In this document: piece after piece, positions 25,540 to 34,064 of the stretch | Numbering within the stretch: the first letter of the stretch is position 1 | Layout of the letters: each line of letters starts with the position of its first letter | IMG/VR virus record: IMGVR_UViG_3300026488_000011 | Span: 121,492-185,491 of that record | Origin: a virus | Strand: one strand, 5' to 3' | Length of the DNA: 64,000 bases | Made by a program: the position numbers and the translations under genes | Notes under the pieces: generated by a model | What the model saw: only the letters and a program-made list of their open reading frames with translations | What the model was told of the DNA's origin: nothing | Databases searched by the model: none

Positions 25540-28419
25540 TTGTTTCCTTGTTACATTGCTTACAAATGGTTCTATAATCTCTACTTCAGGTTCTTCTATA
25601 ACTAGACCTCGTTGTACTGCCCTATATCCAGCAGGGTCAGTAAAATCTTTAAACGTAACTTCAACAGCGTCTACTGTTTCATCAGAGCTCGCTGGGGTTA
25701 CTTTAACAGGTTTATAATCCAAAGGAAGTAAGGATATACTGTCATTCAGTATTTCTATCTTAGTAATAGCGCTGGTGACTGATTTTGATAACTCTAGTAC
25801 CTGTTTACCTTCTGTAAATAAAGCTCTCACTTCTTCTTCAGTAAGTGCTCTATTAAAAATTCTTACTTGGTCCACAGTTCCGTGTGTGAGTCCGTCTGCA
25901 TCATAGGTAGATTTACCTATAAATGATTTATCAGTTATCGAAGGCGTGCTTTCATCCAAAGATCTCGTTGTTATAGGTAACTTCTTGCCATCTAACCAGA
26001 GACCGTATTTTTCACCATCATATGTCAGAACTAGATGGTATATTCTATTAGCCTCTAGAGTTACTTTAAAGTCGGTCTTATCATCTATTATTCCGGTACC
26101 AGAATAATCATCATTTTTCCTATGGTGTATACCTAGATAGTTAGTATCCGCAGCATGTCCAATAAGTAAATGAGCTCCGAAATCTATTACTCTAGACCAA
26201 AAATCATCAAATTTTTCGAACATAAAGAATGTGCTGATTGTAAAAGGATTTGAACCAGCAAAATTTGATGGATCAATAGGTATTTCTATATAACTCTCTC
26301 CGTCAAACTTAGCTGCTAGGCCACTAAAAACACCTACGTCATATTGTTCATTACCATTCCATGTACCGTTATAATTATTGTTAAGATCATCAGCAGTTTC
26401 ATTATCGAATGTATATGTAGCTATATTTGTTCCATCTCCAAGTAAGTCTGCTGTCCTAGCAGTATCTTCTACTTCCACATCTATTACATCCACTACTTCA
26501 TCATCTAGCAATACCTTAATATTATTGCCTGGTTTAGGATTTTCCATTACCGTTACTTTAGTATCATCTACATTTATTACTTCTAATGTTCTTTTATACG
26601 GTAGATATATTTGTTTAGGTAAAGCCGTTAAATTCAAAGATGTTGTGTCTAGAATGTTTCTTTGTTCGTGATATAATCTATATGCTTCGTCTTCCGTTAT
26701 TGGTCTAGTAAATACACGTACCTGATCGACAAGACCACTAAAATAAAATCTATCTCCTTCTTCTTGTCTACCGATATTCGTATTATAATTTGCTACTTCA
26801 TATCCAGCTTCGATACTGTCTATAAGTTTTCCGTTATACCACATTTTTAAATTTGTTCCATCATAGCTCATTATGACGTGATTCCATTTGTTAGGAATAT
26901 TTTCTACGCTTATCCAATTTCTATTTCCTCCTTTAGCGACAGCACAAGCGATGGTATTTTCTCCAAAGGATCTTATTGAAAATCCGGAATCACCTCCATC
27001 GGACTGATCAAATATAGCAGATTCTGAGTTTATTATATCGTCCACAAAATACCATAAACTAATAGTAAAATTATCGCCTAAGAGGTTTCCTAAGTTTTCT
27101 AAGCGTATATAACTATGTGTAAATTTAGCGGCTAAACCATCGAAAACTCCTGCCTCATATTGTTCGTCACCAGTCCATGTACCATTGTGTCTACTACTCA
27201 GGTCGTTAGCAGTTCGGTCATCAAACGTATAAGTAGCTAAACAACTATCGTCCTTAAATAAATCTAGAACGTTCGTAGTATATACTTTGTCCATTATTTT
27301 AGGTTTTATCAAGTCGCCGTCTATATTTACTACAGGTTCGGATTCTAAGTCTTCAAATACTGCTAATCTATTTTTAGTCAGATCTGTGTTTTCTAAATCT
27401 ATTTTCAAATATCTTCTTAATTTGTTTAGTTCTGTATTATTATCATAACCAGTGCCTAATGTCATATATACATCGGTACCTAAAAATGCTTTATTAACAT
27501 TTGAAATAAAGTTAAGACCACTGACATCAAGCTTTTTAGATTGCTCTGCATAGAGTATTTTTACCTCGTCCTCTGTGAGTGGTCTGTTAAAGATACGTAC
27601 TTGATCGATAAGACCTACTAGTTTATCATTATTACCAGTCCAGCCTATGTAGATATTGTAGTCCTCAGTACCTTCTTGTCCTAAATCACTACTACCTATT
27701 CTGACTCCATTTATATATAGTGTTTGTCTTCCGTCTTCGTATATACCACATATATGTGTCCAATCAGTAATAATATCATTAATTCCAGTATATTTTACAC
27801 AGTAATAATCAGCGCCCCCAGATGATACTAGTTCTAGTCTGTTTTCTGATTTATACCAGAATAAAGACAACGAACTTCTATTATCGGCATTACGATATCC
27901 GAAAAATTCTACATGGTCGTTATTGACACTAGGATCTGCTTTTATCCATAATGAAAACGATTTATTGTTTACAAGCTCATAAGTTTTATAACCAGTATCA
28001 ATATAGCTTTCACCATCGAATTTAGCAGCTTGTCCATATTTACCTGCATCATATTGTTCATTACCATTCCATACACCATTATAATTACCGCTTAAGTCAT
28101 TTGCGTTGCCATCAAACGGATAAGTAATTATACAACTCTTATCTTTAAATACGTCTAAGATAGAGGGTGTATTGAGTTTAACAGTCTTATCATTTACATT
28201 TTCTAATAGACGTCCTTCGCTATTGCTTACTAAGAATAGTTTATTAGGTAACTCTAAATCTTTATCAAAATACACAGCATCTTTAGTTGTAGTCAGTAAT
28301 GGTATCTCTTTTGGTCTAATGTTTACTTTATTGTCTCTTAAACTTATCCAATCAGACTGATCTAATTCCTGTGTTACAGGCTTTTCAATCCACTGAGAGA
28401 ATTTTTTTAAACTTCTCAT
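25534..28419 (-). CDS. Tail-fibre/adhesin with three LamG-like lectin domains
   Basis: This 961-residue protein has three tandem concanavalin/LamG-type domains at about 95-295, 390-600 and 665-875. Each opens with a TYxFDG/DxxANDLxxxxNGTWxGxEQY segment and A-KFDGESYI, and closes with VDQVRIFNRPLTEDE. Linkers between domains carry LDVSGLNF/LDTTSLNL repeats. Domains of this kind bind surface glycans. It is paralogous to 34059-37211, so the phage carries six such domains. There is no anchor domain at its N-terminus; it may join the virion through a partner such as the 283-residue anchor protein encoded just upstream. Confidence 0.75.
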   Translation of the reverse strand: MRSLKKFSQWIEKPVTQELDQSDWISLRDNKVNIRPKEIPLLTTTKDAVYFDKDLELPNKLFLVSNSEGRLLENVNDKTVKLNTPSILDVFKDKSCIITYPFDGNANDLSGNYNGVWNGNEQYDAGKYGQAAKFDGESYIDTGYKTYELVNNKSFSLWIKADPSVNNDHVEFFGYRNADNRSSLSLFWYKSENRLELVSSGGADYYCVKYTGINDIITDWTHICGIYEDGRQTLYINGVRIGSSDLGQEGTEDYNIYIGWTGNNDKLVGLIDQVRIFNRPLTEDEVKILYAEQSKKLDVSGLNFISNVNKAFLGTDVYMTLGTGYDNNTELNKLRRYLKIDLENTDLTKNRLAVFEDLESEPVVNIDGDLIKPKIMDKVYTTNVLDLFKDDSCLATYTFDDRTANDLSSRHNGTWTGDEQYEAGVFDGLAAKFTHSYIRLENLGNLLGDNFTISLWYFVDDIINSESAIFDQSDGGDSGFSIRSFGENTIACAVAKGGNRNWISVENIPNKWNHVIMSYDGTNLKMWYNGKLIDSIEAGYEVANYNTNIGRQEEGDRFYFSGLVDQVRVFTRPITEDEAYRLYHEQRNILDTTSLNLTALPKQIYLPYKRTLEVINVDDTKVTVMENPKPGNNIKVLLDDEVVDVIDVEVEDTARTADLLGDGTNIATYTFDNETADDLNNNYNGTWNGNEQYDVGVFSGLAAKFDGESYIEIPIDPSNFAGSNPFTISTFFMFEKFDDFWSRVIDFGAHLLIGHAADTNYLGIHHRKNDDYSGTGIIDDKTDFKVTLEANRIYHLVLTYDGEKYGLWLDGKKLPITTRSLDESTPSITDKSFIGKSTYDADGLTHGTVDQVRIFNRALTEEEVRALFTEGKQVLELSKSVTSAITKIEILNDSISLLPLDYKPVKVTPASSDETVDAVEVTFKDFTDPAGYRAVQRGLVIEEPEVEIIEPFVSNVTRKQS

Positions 28420-28433
28420 ATATCACTCCTTTA

Positions 28434-29285
28434 TTATGCTATACCGTCAGTTTCCGCAGTATTGTCCGGAATGTTTGAATCTATTATTTGCTGGTCAGCT
28501 TCTTCATTAACGTTTACTATCGTTATGTTTAACACAGCAGGACTACTGGATAATTTACCAGGCGCGCTAGCGGTTACAGTAATTCTATCCGTACTATCTG
28601 CTTCTACTATAGGTGCATTATATATAAAGTAATCACTCCCTGGATTATAATTTATCTTACCGCTCAGTACGTTGATCTCATATATATTATCACTGTCGAA
28701 GTTAGCGATAGTATATTTCTCACTAGTATTTTCTACCGCCGTTGCGGGTCCGCTTATAACTGGTGTTTCTGTAATATACTCTCTAATTGCTCCGTCTACT
28801 AATTCCCACTTAGCAATAGAGCCACCTTCATCGTCTTCAATTACTTTGGTAACTACATAGAGTTTTCTTTCTGAGTAATCTATATATAACGTACCTACCT
28901 CAGCTGTCAATTTTTCATCGGGTGGAGTAGATCCAGCTAAAACAGAAAGATCATTGCTCTTATCAGTACTAGGTAAGATATCTAACCAATTACTACCATC
29001 GAAATAGACCAATCTTTTCTTTCCTAAATCTAAATAATAATCCCCTGGTGCGATTGGAGCAGAGTCAGGTCTAGTTTCAGGAGGAGTATCGTAAGCACCT
29101 AAGTATCGTCTATTAAATATATTCACTATCTTACTTAAATTAGGTATTTCTTTTTCTGTAACGTTACCTAATTGGTCTCTTGTTATCCATAGTATGTCTT
29201 TATCATGTACGGGATCTAGGAAATCATTTAGTACCTTACTAATATTGATTATATTTTCGGATATTGTCCTCCATGGTAATGCCAT
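28434..29285 (-). CDS. Short fibre protein with shared N-terminal anchor domain
   Basis: This 283-residue protein has anchor domain MALPWRTISENIINISKVLN through RRYLGAYDTPP and GDYYLDLGKKRLVYF (residues 1-105), nearly the same as in 37223-37948 and related to 21959 and 41394. A cadherin/Ig-like tail follows (SGPATAVENTSEKY, ITVTASAPGKLSS). The gene immediately upstream of a LamG giant fibre has the same order in both copies of this arrangement (28434 with 25534, 37223 with 34059), suggesting a two-protein fibre unit. The start follows AAGGAG. Confidence 0.65.
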   Translation of the reverse strand: MALPWRTISENIINISKVLNDFLDPVHDKDILWITRDQLGNVTEKEIPNLSKIVNIFNRRYLGAYDTPPETRPDSAPIAPGDYYLDLGKKRLVYFDGSNWLDILPSTDKSNDLSVLAGSTPPDEKLTAEVGTLYIDYSERKLYVVTKVIEDDEGGSIAKWELVDGAIREYITETPVISGPATAVENTSEKYTIANFDSDNIYEINVLSGKINYNPGSDYFIYNAPIVEADSTDRITVTASAPGKLSSSPAVLNITIVNVNEEADQQIIDSNIPDNTAETDGIA

Positions 29286-29286
29286 T

Positions 29287-29616
29287 TTATTCTCCTTTAC
29301 TCTGTTTATGAACTGTTCCTGAAGTAAGTATTCTTATTTCCTGTTTTCTTGCCTCTAGTACCTTATCAATTAACTTTAACATAAAATCTGCTAAACCTAT
29401 GTTTCTTAATGTTCTCTCTAAGAACCAAAATACCACTACTACTGATGTTAGGAAAAACATATATTCCATATCTTTATCAGTAAACTCGTTTCTGTGGAAA
29501 ATCATGTATATGAAAGTAGTTAACAATCCTATCGTAATAATAGGTCTCATAAAACCTTTTATTACTAAGAACCATTTAGGTTCATGTATTTCAGTATGGA
29601 ACGTCTGTTGTGTCAT
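29287..29616 (-). CDS. Small membrane protein, candidate holin
   Basis: This 109-residue protein has an N-terminal amphipathic stretch (HEPKWFLVIKGFMRP) and two membrane segments (about 24-42 IITIGLLTTFIYMIF and 53-72 MFFLTSVVVVFWFLERT), with a charged tail. The RP then ...FWFLERT layout recalls the 3TM holin families found beside phage cell-wall enzymes. It overlaps by 26 bases with the papain-like hydrolase gene upstream, which supports a lysis-type cassette. The match is by pattern only. Confidence 0.45.
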   Translation of the reverse strand: MTQQTFHTEIHEPKWFLVIKGFMRPIITIGLLTTFIYMIFHRNEFTDKDMEYMFFLTSVVVVFWFLERTLRNIGLADFMLKLIDKVLEARKQEIRILTSGTVHKQSKGE

Positions 29617-30118
29617 TGTTACTTCCTTTATTTGTAATAATTCTTTCTTTTACACTTTCGCCGTAGTAATCTATAATTAATTTATACAAACGGTTAGGCG
29701 AAATAGATGAAGGTTCTAAATACCACATTGGTTTAAAACCATCTATCTTCAAGGCATTCGCTACTGTCTCAGAGCAAAACCATCTATCTGATCTATCTTG
29801 TGTAGGTAGAATGAAACCTAATATTCCAAACCAATCATAAGGCTGGCCTTTGATGGATTCGTAAAACTCTATGATTCTATCTAAGTTTTCTACCGGTACC
29901 TTTAAGTAATCCCAGTGGTCTTCATTGTACTTATGTGGTTTACATCTGACATGTCCATCTCTAGGCGATGAACTACACTGCATTAGTACATTATCTATAT
30001 TTAGTAGAATTTCCACATGACTATACTTTCCTTTAGTATACCATGCAATTAATTTATCTATCAGGGTAGCATCTTTACGATCAGCTTTATAAAAAGCTAT
30101 TGTGACATATTTTTTCAT
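29591..30118 (-). CDS. Papain-like (permuted NlpC/P60, YiiX-type) hydrolase
   Basis: This 175-residue protein has YSHVEILL near residue 34 (catalytic His) and WFCSETVA at 113-120 (catalytic Cys), the order expected of circularly permuted NlpC/P60 enzymes such as YiiX. Such enzymes cut peptide or amide bonds, often in cell wall. There is no signal peptide. It lies inside the tail-fibre block beside two membrane proteins, so it could be a tail-associated wall enzyme or part of an alternative lysis cassette. AAGGATAA precedes the ATG. Confidence 0.65.
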   Translation of the reverse strand: MKKYVTIAFYKADRKDATLIDKLIAWYTKGKYSHVEILLNIDNVLMQCSSSPRDGHVRCKPHKYNEDHWDYLKVPVENLDRIIEFYESIKGQPYDWFGILGFILPTQDRSDRWFCSETVANALKIDGFKPMWYLEPSSISPNRLYKLIIDYYGESVKERIITNKGSNNDTTDVPY

Positions 30119-30171
30119 TATTTATCCTTTACCATTAGGTAATTAATAATCACTGAAATGTTAAATAAAGT

Positions 30172-30201
30172 AGACTATCAGGGATTAATCCCTGATAGTC
30201 T
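30172..30201 (-). terminator. Terminator of gene 30185-30847
   Basis: A perfect 13-bp stem AGACTATCAGGGA/TCCCTGATAGTCT has a TTAA loop that is the stop codon. On the minus strand ACTTTATTTAAC follows. Confidence 0.8.
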
Positions 30202-30847
30202 TTAATCTAAACGCCATTGCATTTCTAACAATAGGATATCCCCTATTCTGTATATATTTTCCGGTATACGCATCTAGCAGCTCATCGAAAAACTTGTAGT
30301 AAATATGTCTACCGGAAGTAAGGAATTTATCTAATTCTACTAAATCTGTTAATCTAGGTCCATAGTAAAACGTTAAATATTTTTTACCGAAAGAGATTTT
30401 TATCCATAAGAAATGTTTCTTACTACCGTCTTTTAATACAGCAGTGTACCATTCTTTTTCTATTCTACCTGACTTATACTTTTCTACTTTAAGATCTATT
30501 ATATCTTCTGTTTTTAATCCGGTATTCAGTTCATAATTATGTATAGGGTTTCTCATTATGTTCCAAACAAAGAAGTCTATAAACGTGCCTCTGTACTTCT
30601 TTTTTAACAGATGAGGTTTGGACTTCAATACTAATGGATCGAAGAATATACCGTCTTCATCATTACCGTATATAGGTTTCAAGAAACTTGTGTTAATACT
30701 ATATAGAGTTTGAAACTTATTCCAAATGCTATTATCTCTGTATCTGAATAAGTAAATGAACGGACTAAGTATATAACCCATTAGTATAAGAATTAGTCTA
30801 ATAGGCAATTCAAAAATTAGTTTAATATAAAAAATATACTTACTCAC
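30185..30847 (-). CDS. Membrane-anchored hypothetical protein (RNPxHN motif)
   Basis: This 220-residue protein has an N-terminal hydrophobic hairpin (about 3-34, FYIKLIFELPIRLILILMGY and SPFIYLF). A soluble domain follows with IMRNPIHNYEL near residue 118 and a beta-rich end. The MRNPxHN motif after an N-terminal membrane hairpin is reminiscent of DUF7338-type phage proteins; this is a memory-based pattern match. I use the GTG at 30847, which follows AAGGAGG by five bases and overlaps the upstream stop by eight. An upstream GTG at 30880 has no site. Confidence 0.5.
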   Translation of the reverse strand: MSKYIFYIKLIFELPIRLILILMGYILSPFIYLFRYRDNSIWNKFQTLYSINTSFLKPIYGNDEDGIFFDPLVLKSKPHLLKKKYRGTFIDFFVWNIMRNPIHNYELNTGLKTEDIIDLKVEKYKSGRIEKEWYTAVLKDGSKKHFLWIKISFGKKYLTFYYGPRLTDLVELDKFLTSGRHIYYKFFDELLDAYTGKYIQNRGYPIVRNAMAFRLKTIRD

Positions 30848-31454
30848 TGGTACCTCCTTCGCTAGTACTGGTTGTCTCACTACTGTCGTCTGTTGTATAT
30901 CCTAATGTTTGCTTTATCTGCTCTTTAAAATCGTCAAGACCATCTAGAATAAGTTGTCTTAAATTAACTGCTTCTAAATCTTCCATAGTTTCTGCTGCTT
31001 CTATAAGCTGTTCTGCTTCCCATTGTTTACCAAACGCATATCTTACATATAAAGCTAGTTCAGTGATTAGTGTGTCAGCTTCGTTTATGTCCATTACTAC
31101 CATGTTTTTATCGTAATCTCTAAAAATAGTGTTAGGACTACCTATTTTCTGATCTGTTCTAATACCCCCATCATAGAGCATCACATCTAATGGTGTGGAT
31201 TGTAATTTAATCCCTTTAATACTCTCGTATCCTTCTCCTAGTATTTCATCTAGTTCTTCTTGTATTTCATTTTTCTTATCTTCTTTATCTTGTGTTAAGT
31301 CTGCTATAATAGTATTGGTTTCAGGATCCCATTTCAGAACACTGGCAGTAGGTATTACTCCTGAGTACGCTATGTAGCCAGGAGGAGTTAAATCGCCCTC
31401 CTGCGCAGGTAATATTTCTACTACAAGATCTCCGCTTACTTTAATAAAAACCAT
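30840..31454 (-). CDS. Hypothetical tail-associated protein (DUF4376-like helical core)
   Basis: This 204-residue protein begins with a beta-hairpin-like segment (FIKVSGDLVVEILPAQEG), then has an acidic coiled coil (TQDKEDKKNEIQEELDEILG). A central DUF4376-like part follows (GIKLQSTPLDVMLYDGG, RDYDKNMVVMDINEADTL) with a Ser/Thr/Glu-rich tail. Comparable modular proteins sit at 38478 and 20329. Function is probably fibre assembly or structure, inferred from context. The start follows AAGGAG. Confidence 0.4.
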   Translation of the reverse strand: MVFIKVSGDLVVEILPAQEGDLTPPGYIAYSGVIPTASVLKWDPETNTIIADLTQDKEDKKNEIQEELDEILGEGYESIKGIKLQSTPLDVMLYDGGIRTDQKIGSPNTIFRDYDKNMVVMDINEADTLITELALYVRYAFGKQWEAEQLIEAAETMEDLEAVNLRQLILDGLDDFKEQIKQTLGYTTDDSSETTSTSEGGTSE

Positions 31455-31466
31455 GATTTCTCCTTA

Positions 31467-33287
31467 TTAATAAATATTAGGTAGTTTTATCTTATTAGGA
31501 TAAACAACAGGTACTTTACGATACGGCGATAGTATGTAATCGTCGTTTCCTCCCCAAACATATACTTCGTTGTTATTAGTAACTAAAAAACATGCAAAAC
31601 TATATATGCCAGCAGGTACTTTAGCAAAGAACTTAATCTCATCGCCTCTAACCGGTACAGGTATCTTAACATATTGTAGCATATTGGTATTAACACCTAT
31701 ACCTAATTGGTAACGACCGTTATATCCAGTGCCATATATTCCATCCTTCTTGACGATAAAACTCTGATTAATATGGCATTCCTTAGGATGGTGTTCTTGA
31801 TTGTCTAATATCTTTATTACATCTGTAGCTACAGCTACCGGAGTAAGTTTCTTACCTTTTGATCCGTAACCTACCTGACCGTACCCGGAGTAACCCCATG
31901 AATATAGCACACCATCATCTCTCAGTGCTTTAACACATGAATAACCAGCTAATGCTATGTCTATAAAACGACCTGTCAAATCTAATGGTTCTACAGGTGT
32001 GTGTTGATCTGTGGTATTATTAGTTCCGCAGAAACCTTCTCCATTATAACCAGCTGATAGAATCTTAATTTCTCCTGTATTAGGATTTTCTATTAACATC
32101 GCTACACCGTTTACGGAGTTACCTATCTTATTGTTAAATGCTACTATCTTTTTAACAACAAATCCATCTCTTATCCAGTAGTCTGTTACATCTACGAATG
32201 TAGTAACCAATCCTTTAGTACCGTTACCGAACTGACCATTACCATTAAATCCTGTCATTAGGATTCTACCATCTTTTCTCAAGGCTATAGTAAAACCATA
32301 TCTAGTTCCAATGTTATAAATTTTCTCTACTTCAGTACCTAAATATTCTATTTTTGTAAAACTAGCTCTATCTCTGGTATCGCTTAATCCTAAGGCTCCA
32401 TTATCATTAAAACCTGCTCCATAGATATAACCATCTGATTTCTTAATAAATAGTCTATTATAATCAGGTTCATAGTTCCAGTTAGTAGGATCGTCGAAAA
32501 CATCTACTACATTTGTCGCTACTAATGTAGGAAATCTGATTACATTAGAATGCCCTGCACCGCATTGTCCTCTGGTATTTTTACCCCATGCATATAAGTT
32601 TCCATTCTCTAGTAATACATAGCTATTAGTATAATTATGGTATCCTATCTTTTTGATAGGTACATCTCTTTCAGGTATTAGTAATTGTTGTAGTGCTTTT
32701 ACGCTGATGTCAGCTACTTGATTAGCTGCTCCTCTACCAGAAGTAGGATTCAAAAATCCTGAATTACCGCCAGCTGCTACATATGCCTTACCATTTACTT
32801 TAAAGGTAATACCGTGTATACCGCCTTTTACGTCTTCTATAATATGTTCAGTACCTGTAATTAACCTCTGTAACTCTTTCGGATCAATGTTTTGTAATGC
32901 CTCTATTACAGGATTACCGTCTATTATTTCTTCCTTGGTAAAAACGTTGTCTCCGTTTAATCTATGTAACCTTAATTCTCCAGATTCAAATATTCCTAAA
33001 TAATAGAATCTAGGATCGAGCTCTACTTGATCTACCACATTTATTAGTTCACCATTTAGTAAGATCCTGTAGTCTTTTTTATTTGTCTTAGGTTTTAGTA
33101 AAATATAACTACCATCTTCTTTACTTACCTCTGACAATGTTCTTAGTTCGATTATTGTAGTATCGTCGCTAGTATCGAGTATGGCTTTACCTAATGCTAT
33201 TTCGGTGCTGTCTATAAATCTATCGCCAAACTTTAAAGATTTTTTGTCATCTACAAAGATAGTATTGTTATTAATTCCTAAACTCAT
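31467..33287 (-). CDS. Fibre-block protein with RCC1-type beta-propeller
   Basis: In this 606-residue protein, residues 200-600 contain at least six RCC1-like repeats: LYAWGKNTRGQCGAG, IYGAGFNDNGALG, ILMTGFNGNGQFGNGT, LYSWGYSGYGQVGYG, IYGTGYNGRYQLGIG and VYVWGGNDDYILSP. Each strand pair ends in xWGxNxxGQxG as in RCC1 propellers. The first 190 residues are separate and beta-rich, perhaps for virion attachment. Propellers of this kind bind proteins or glycans; here a receptor-binding or fibre-tip role is inferred from position between fibre genes. Confidence 0.75.
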   Translation of the reverse strand: MSLGINNNTIFVDDKKSLKFGDRFIDSTEIALGKAILDTSDDTTIIELRTLSEVSKEDGSYILLKPKTNKKDYRILLNGELINVVDQVELDPRFYYLGIFESGELRLHRLNGDNVFTKEEIIDGNPVIEALQNIDPKELQRLITGTEHIIEDVKGGIHGITFKVNGKAYVAAGGNSGFLNPTSGRGAANQVADISVKALQQLLIPERDVPIKKIGYHNYTNSYVLLENGNLYAWGKNTRGQCGAGHSNVIRFPTLVATNVVDVFDDPTNWNYEPDYNRLFIKKSDGYIYGAGFNDNGALGLSDTRDRASFTKIEYLGTEVEKIYNIGTRYGFTIALRKDGRILMTGFNGNGQFGNGTKGLVTTFVDVTDYWIRDGFVVKKIVAFNNKIGNSVNGVAMLIENPNTGEIKILSAGYNGEGFCGTNNTTDQHTPVEPLDLTGRFIDIALAGYSCVKALRDDGVLYSWGYSGYGQVGYGSKGKKLTPVAVATDVIKILDNQEHHPKECHINQSFIVKKDGIYGTGYNGRYQLGIGVNTNMLQYVKIPVPVRGDEIKFFAKVPAGIYSFACFLVTNNNEVYVWGGNDDYILSPYRKVPVVYPNKIKLPNIY

Positions 33288-33298
33288 ATTTACTCCTT

Positions 33299-33994
33299 TT
33301 AGATTATTTTAAGATATGCATTATCTGCTACAAATAGACTATCAAACCTAATGGGACCTACTAAGGTTCTATTATATCCCTCTTCTACTCTAATGGTAGA
33401 AAGGTATGCAGGATTAACTACACCAGCGTTGTTTTCATCTATAGCCATTCCTCCCTCTATCCTTATACCATTTTTGAAAATTACAGTATCCTCAAATGTT
33501 TTAATACCTCTAATATCATCGTCTTTATCTATTGTAACAAATTCTTCTCTTCTAATAGAAAAATCGAAGTCGGTAGGGACTATCTGACCTAATATATAAG
33601 GTAGGTCTAACCAGTGGGTAATACCGTCTCCTAACTTAAACCTAATTTGCTCATCGTCCAACTCAATACCTAACTGATTATTACCTAATACAGGATTAGT
33701 AGTTTCCCAAACTTCTCTGGTGTATTTCATTACTTCTAAAGTTAAGGGACTAGGAGATATGATGTATATCTTATTATCACTATTTTCTACGTCTATAGGT
33801 ACCGTATTATCCGTCACAGGTTCTAAGTTTCCTGTTTTTAAGTCATTTTCTAAGTTAGTAGAAACGAAATTTCTTACTACTATATAAAGATCATCTTTTT
33901 CGGAATCAGTAATTATAGTGTCTTTTCTATATGGTGTATTTGGTGCATATACCGGTATACTACTAGTACTACCGGAGTATATGATTTGTGCCAT
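33299..33994 (-). CDS. Tail-fibre-like protein
   Basis: In this 231-residue protein the centre has LGIELDDEQIRFKLGDG followed by ITHWLDLPY, the widely recurring phage-fibre motif LGxExDxxxxKxGDGxxxWxxLPY. An N-terminal VYAPNTPYRKDTIIT segment resembles a carbohydrate-module start, and a beta-rich C-terminus follows. It is probably a short fibre or a fibre-tip adaptor for the propeller protein encoded 12 bases downstream. AAGGAG precedes the ATG. Confidence 0.6.
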   Translation of the reverse strand: MAQIIYSGSTSSIPVYAPNTPYRKDTIITDSEKDDLYIVVRNFVSTNLENDLKTGNLEPVTDNTVPIDVENSDNKIYIISPSPLTLEVMKYTREVWETTNPVLGNNQLGIELDDEQIRFKLGDGITHWLDLPYILGQIVPTDFDFSIRREEFVTIDKDDDIRGIKTFEDTVIFKNGIRIEGGMAIDENNAGVVNPAYLSTIRVEEGYNRTLVGPIRFDSLFVADNAYLKII

Positions 33995-34032
33995 GTCTAC
34001 TCCTTACTATCACTTGTTCAAAAGAACTTATA

Positions 34033-34064
34033 GATTAATAGGAGACTATTGTCTCCTATTAATC
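34033..34064 (-). terminator. Hairpin after the second LamG fibre gene
   Basis: A perfect 14-bp stem GATTAATAGGAGAC/GTCTCCTATTAATC has a TATT loop, with the TAA stop in one arm. On the minus strand TATAAGTTCTTTTG follows, a weak U-tract. Confidence 0.75.
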
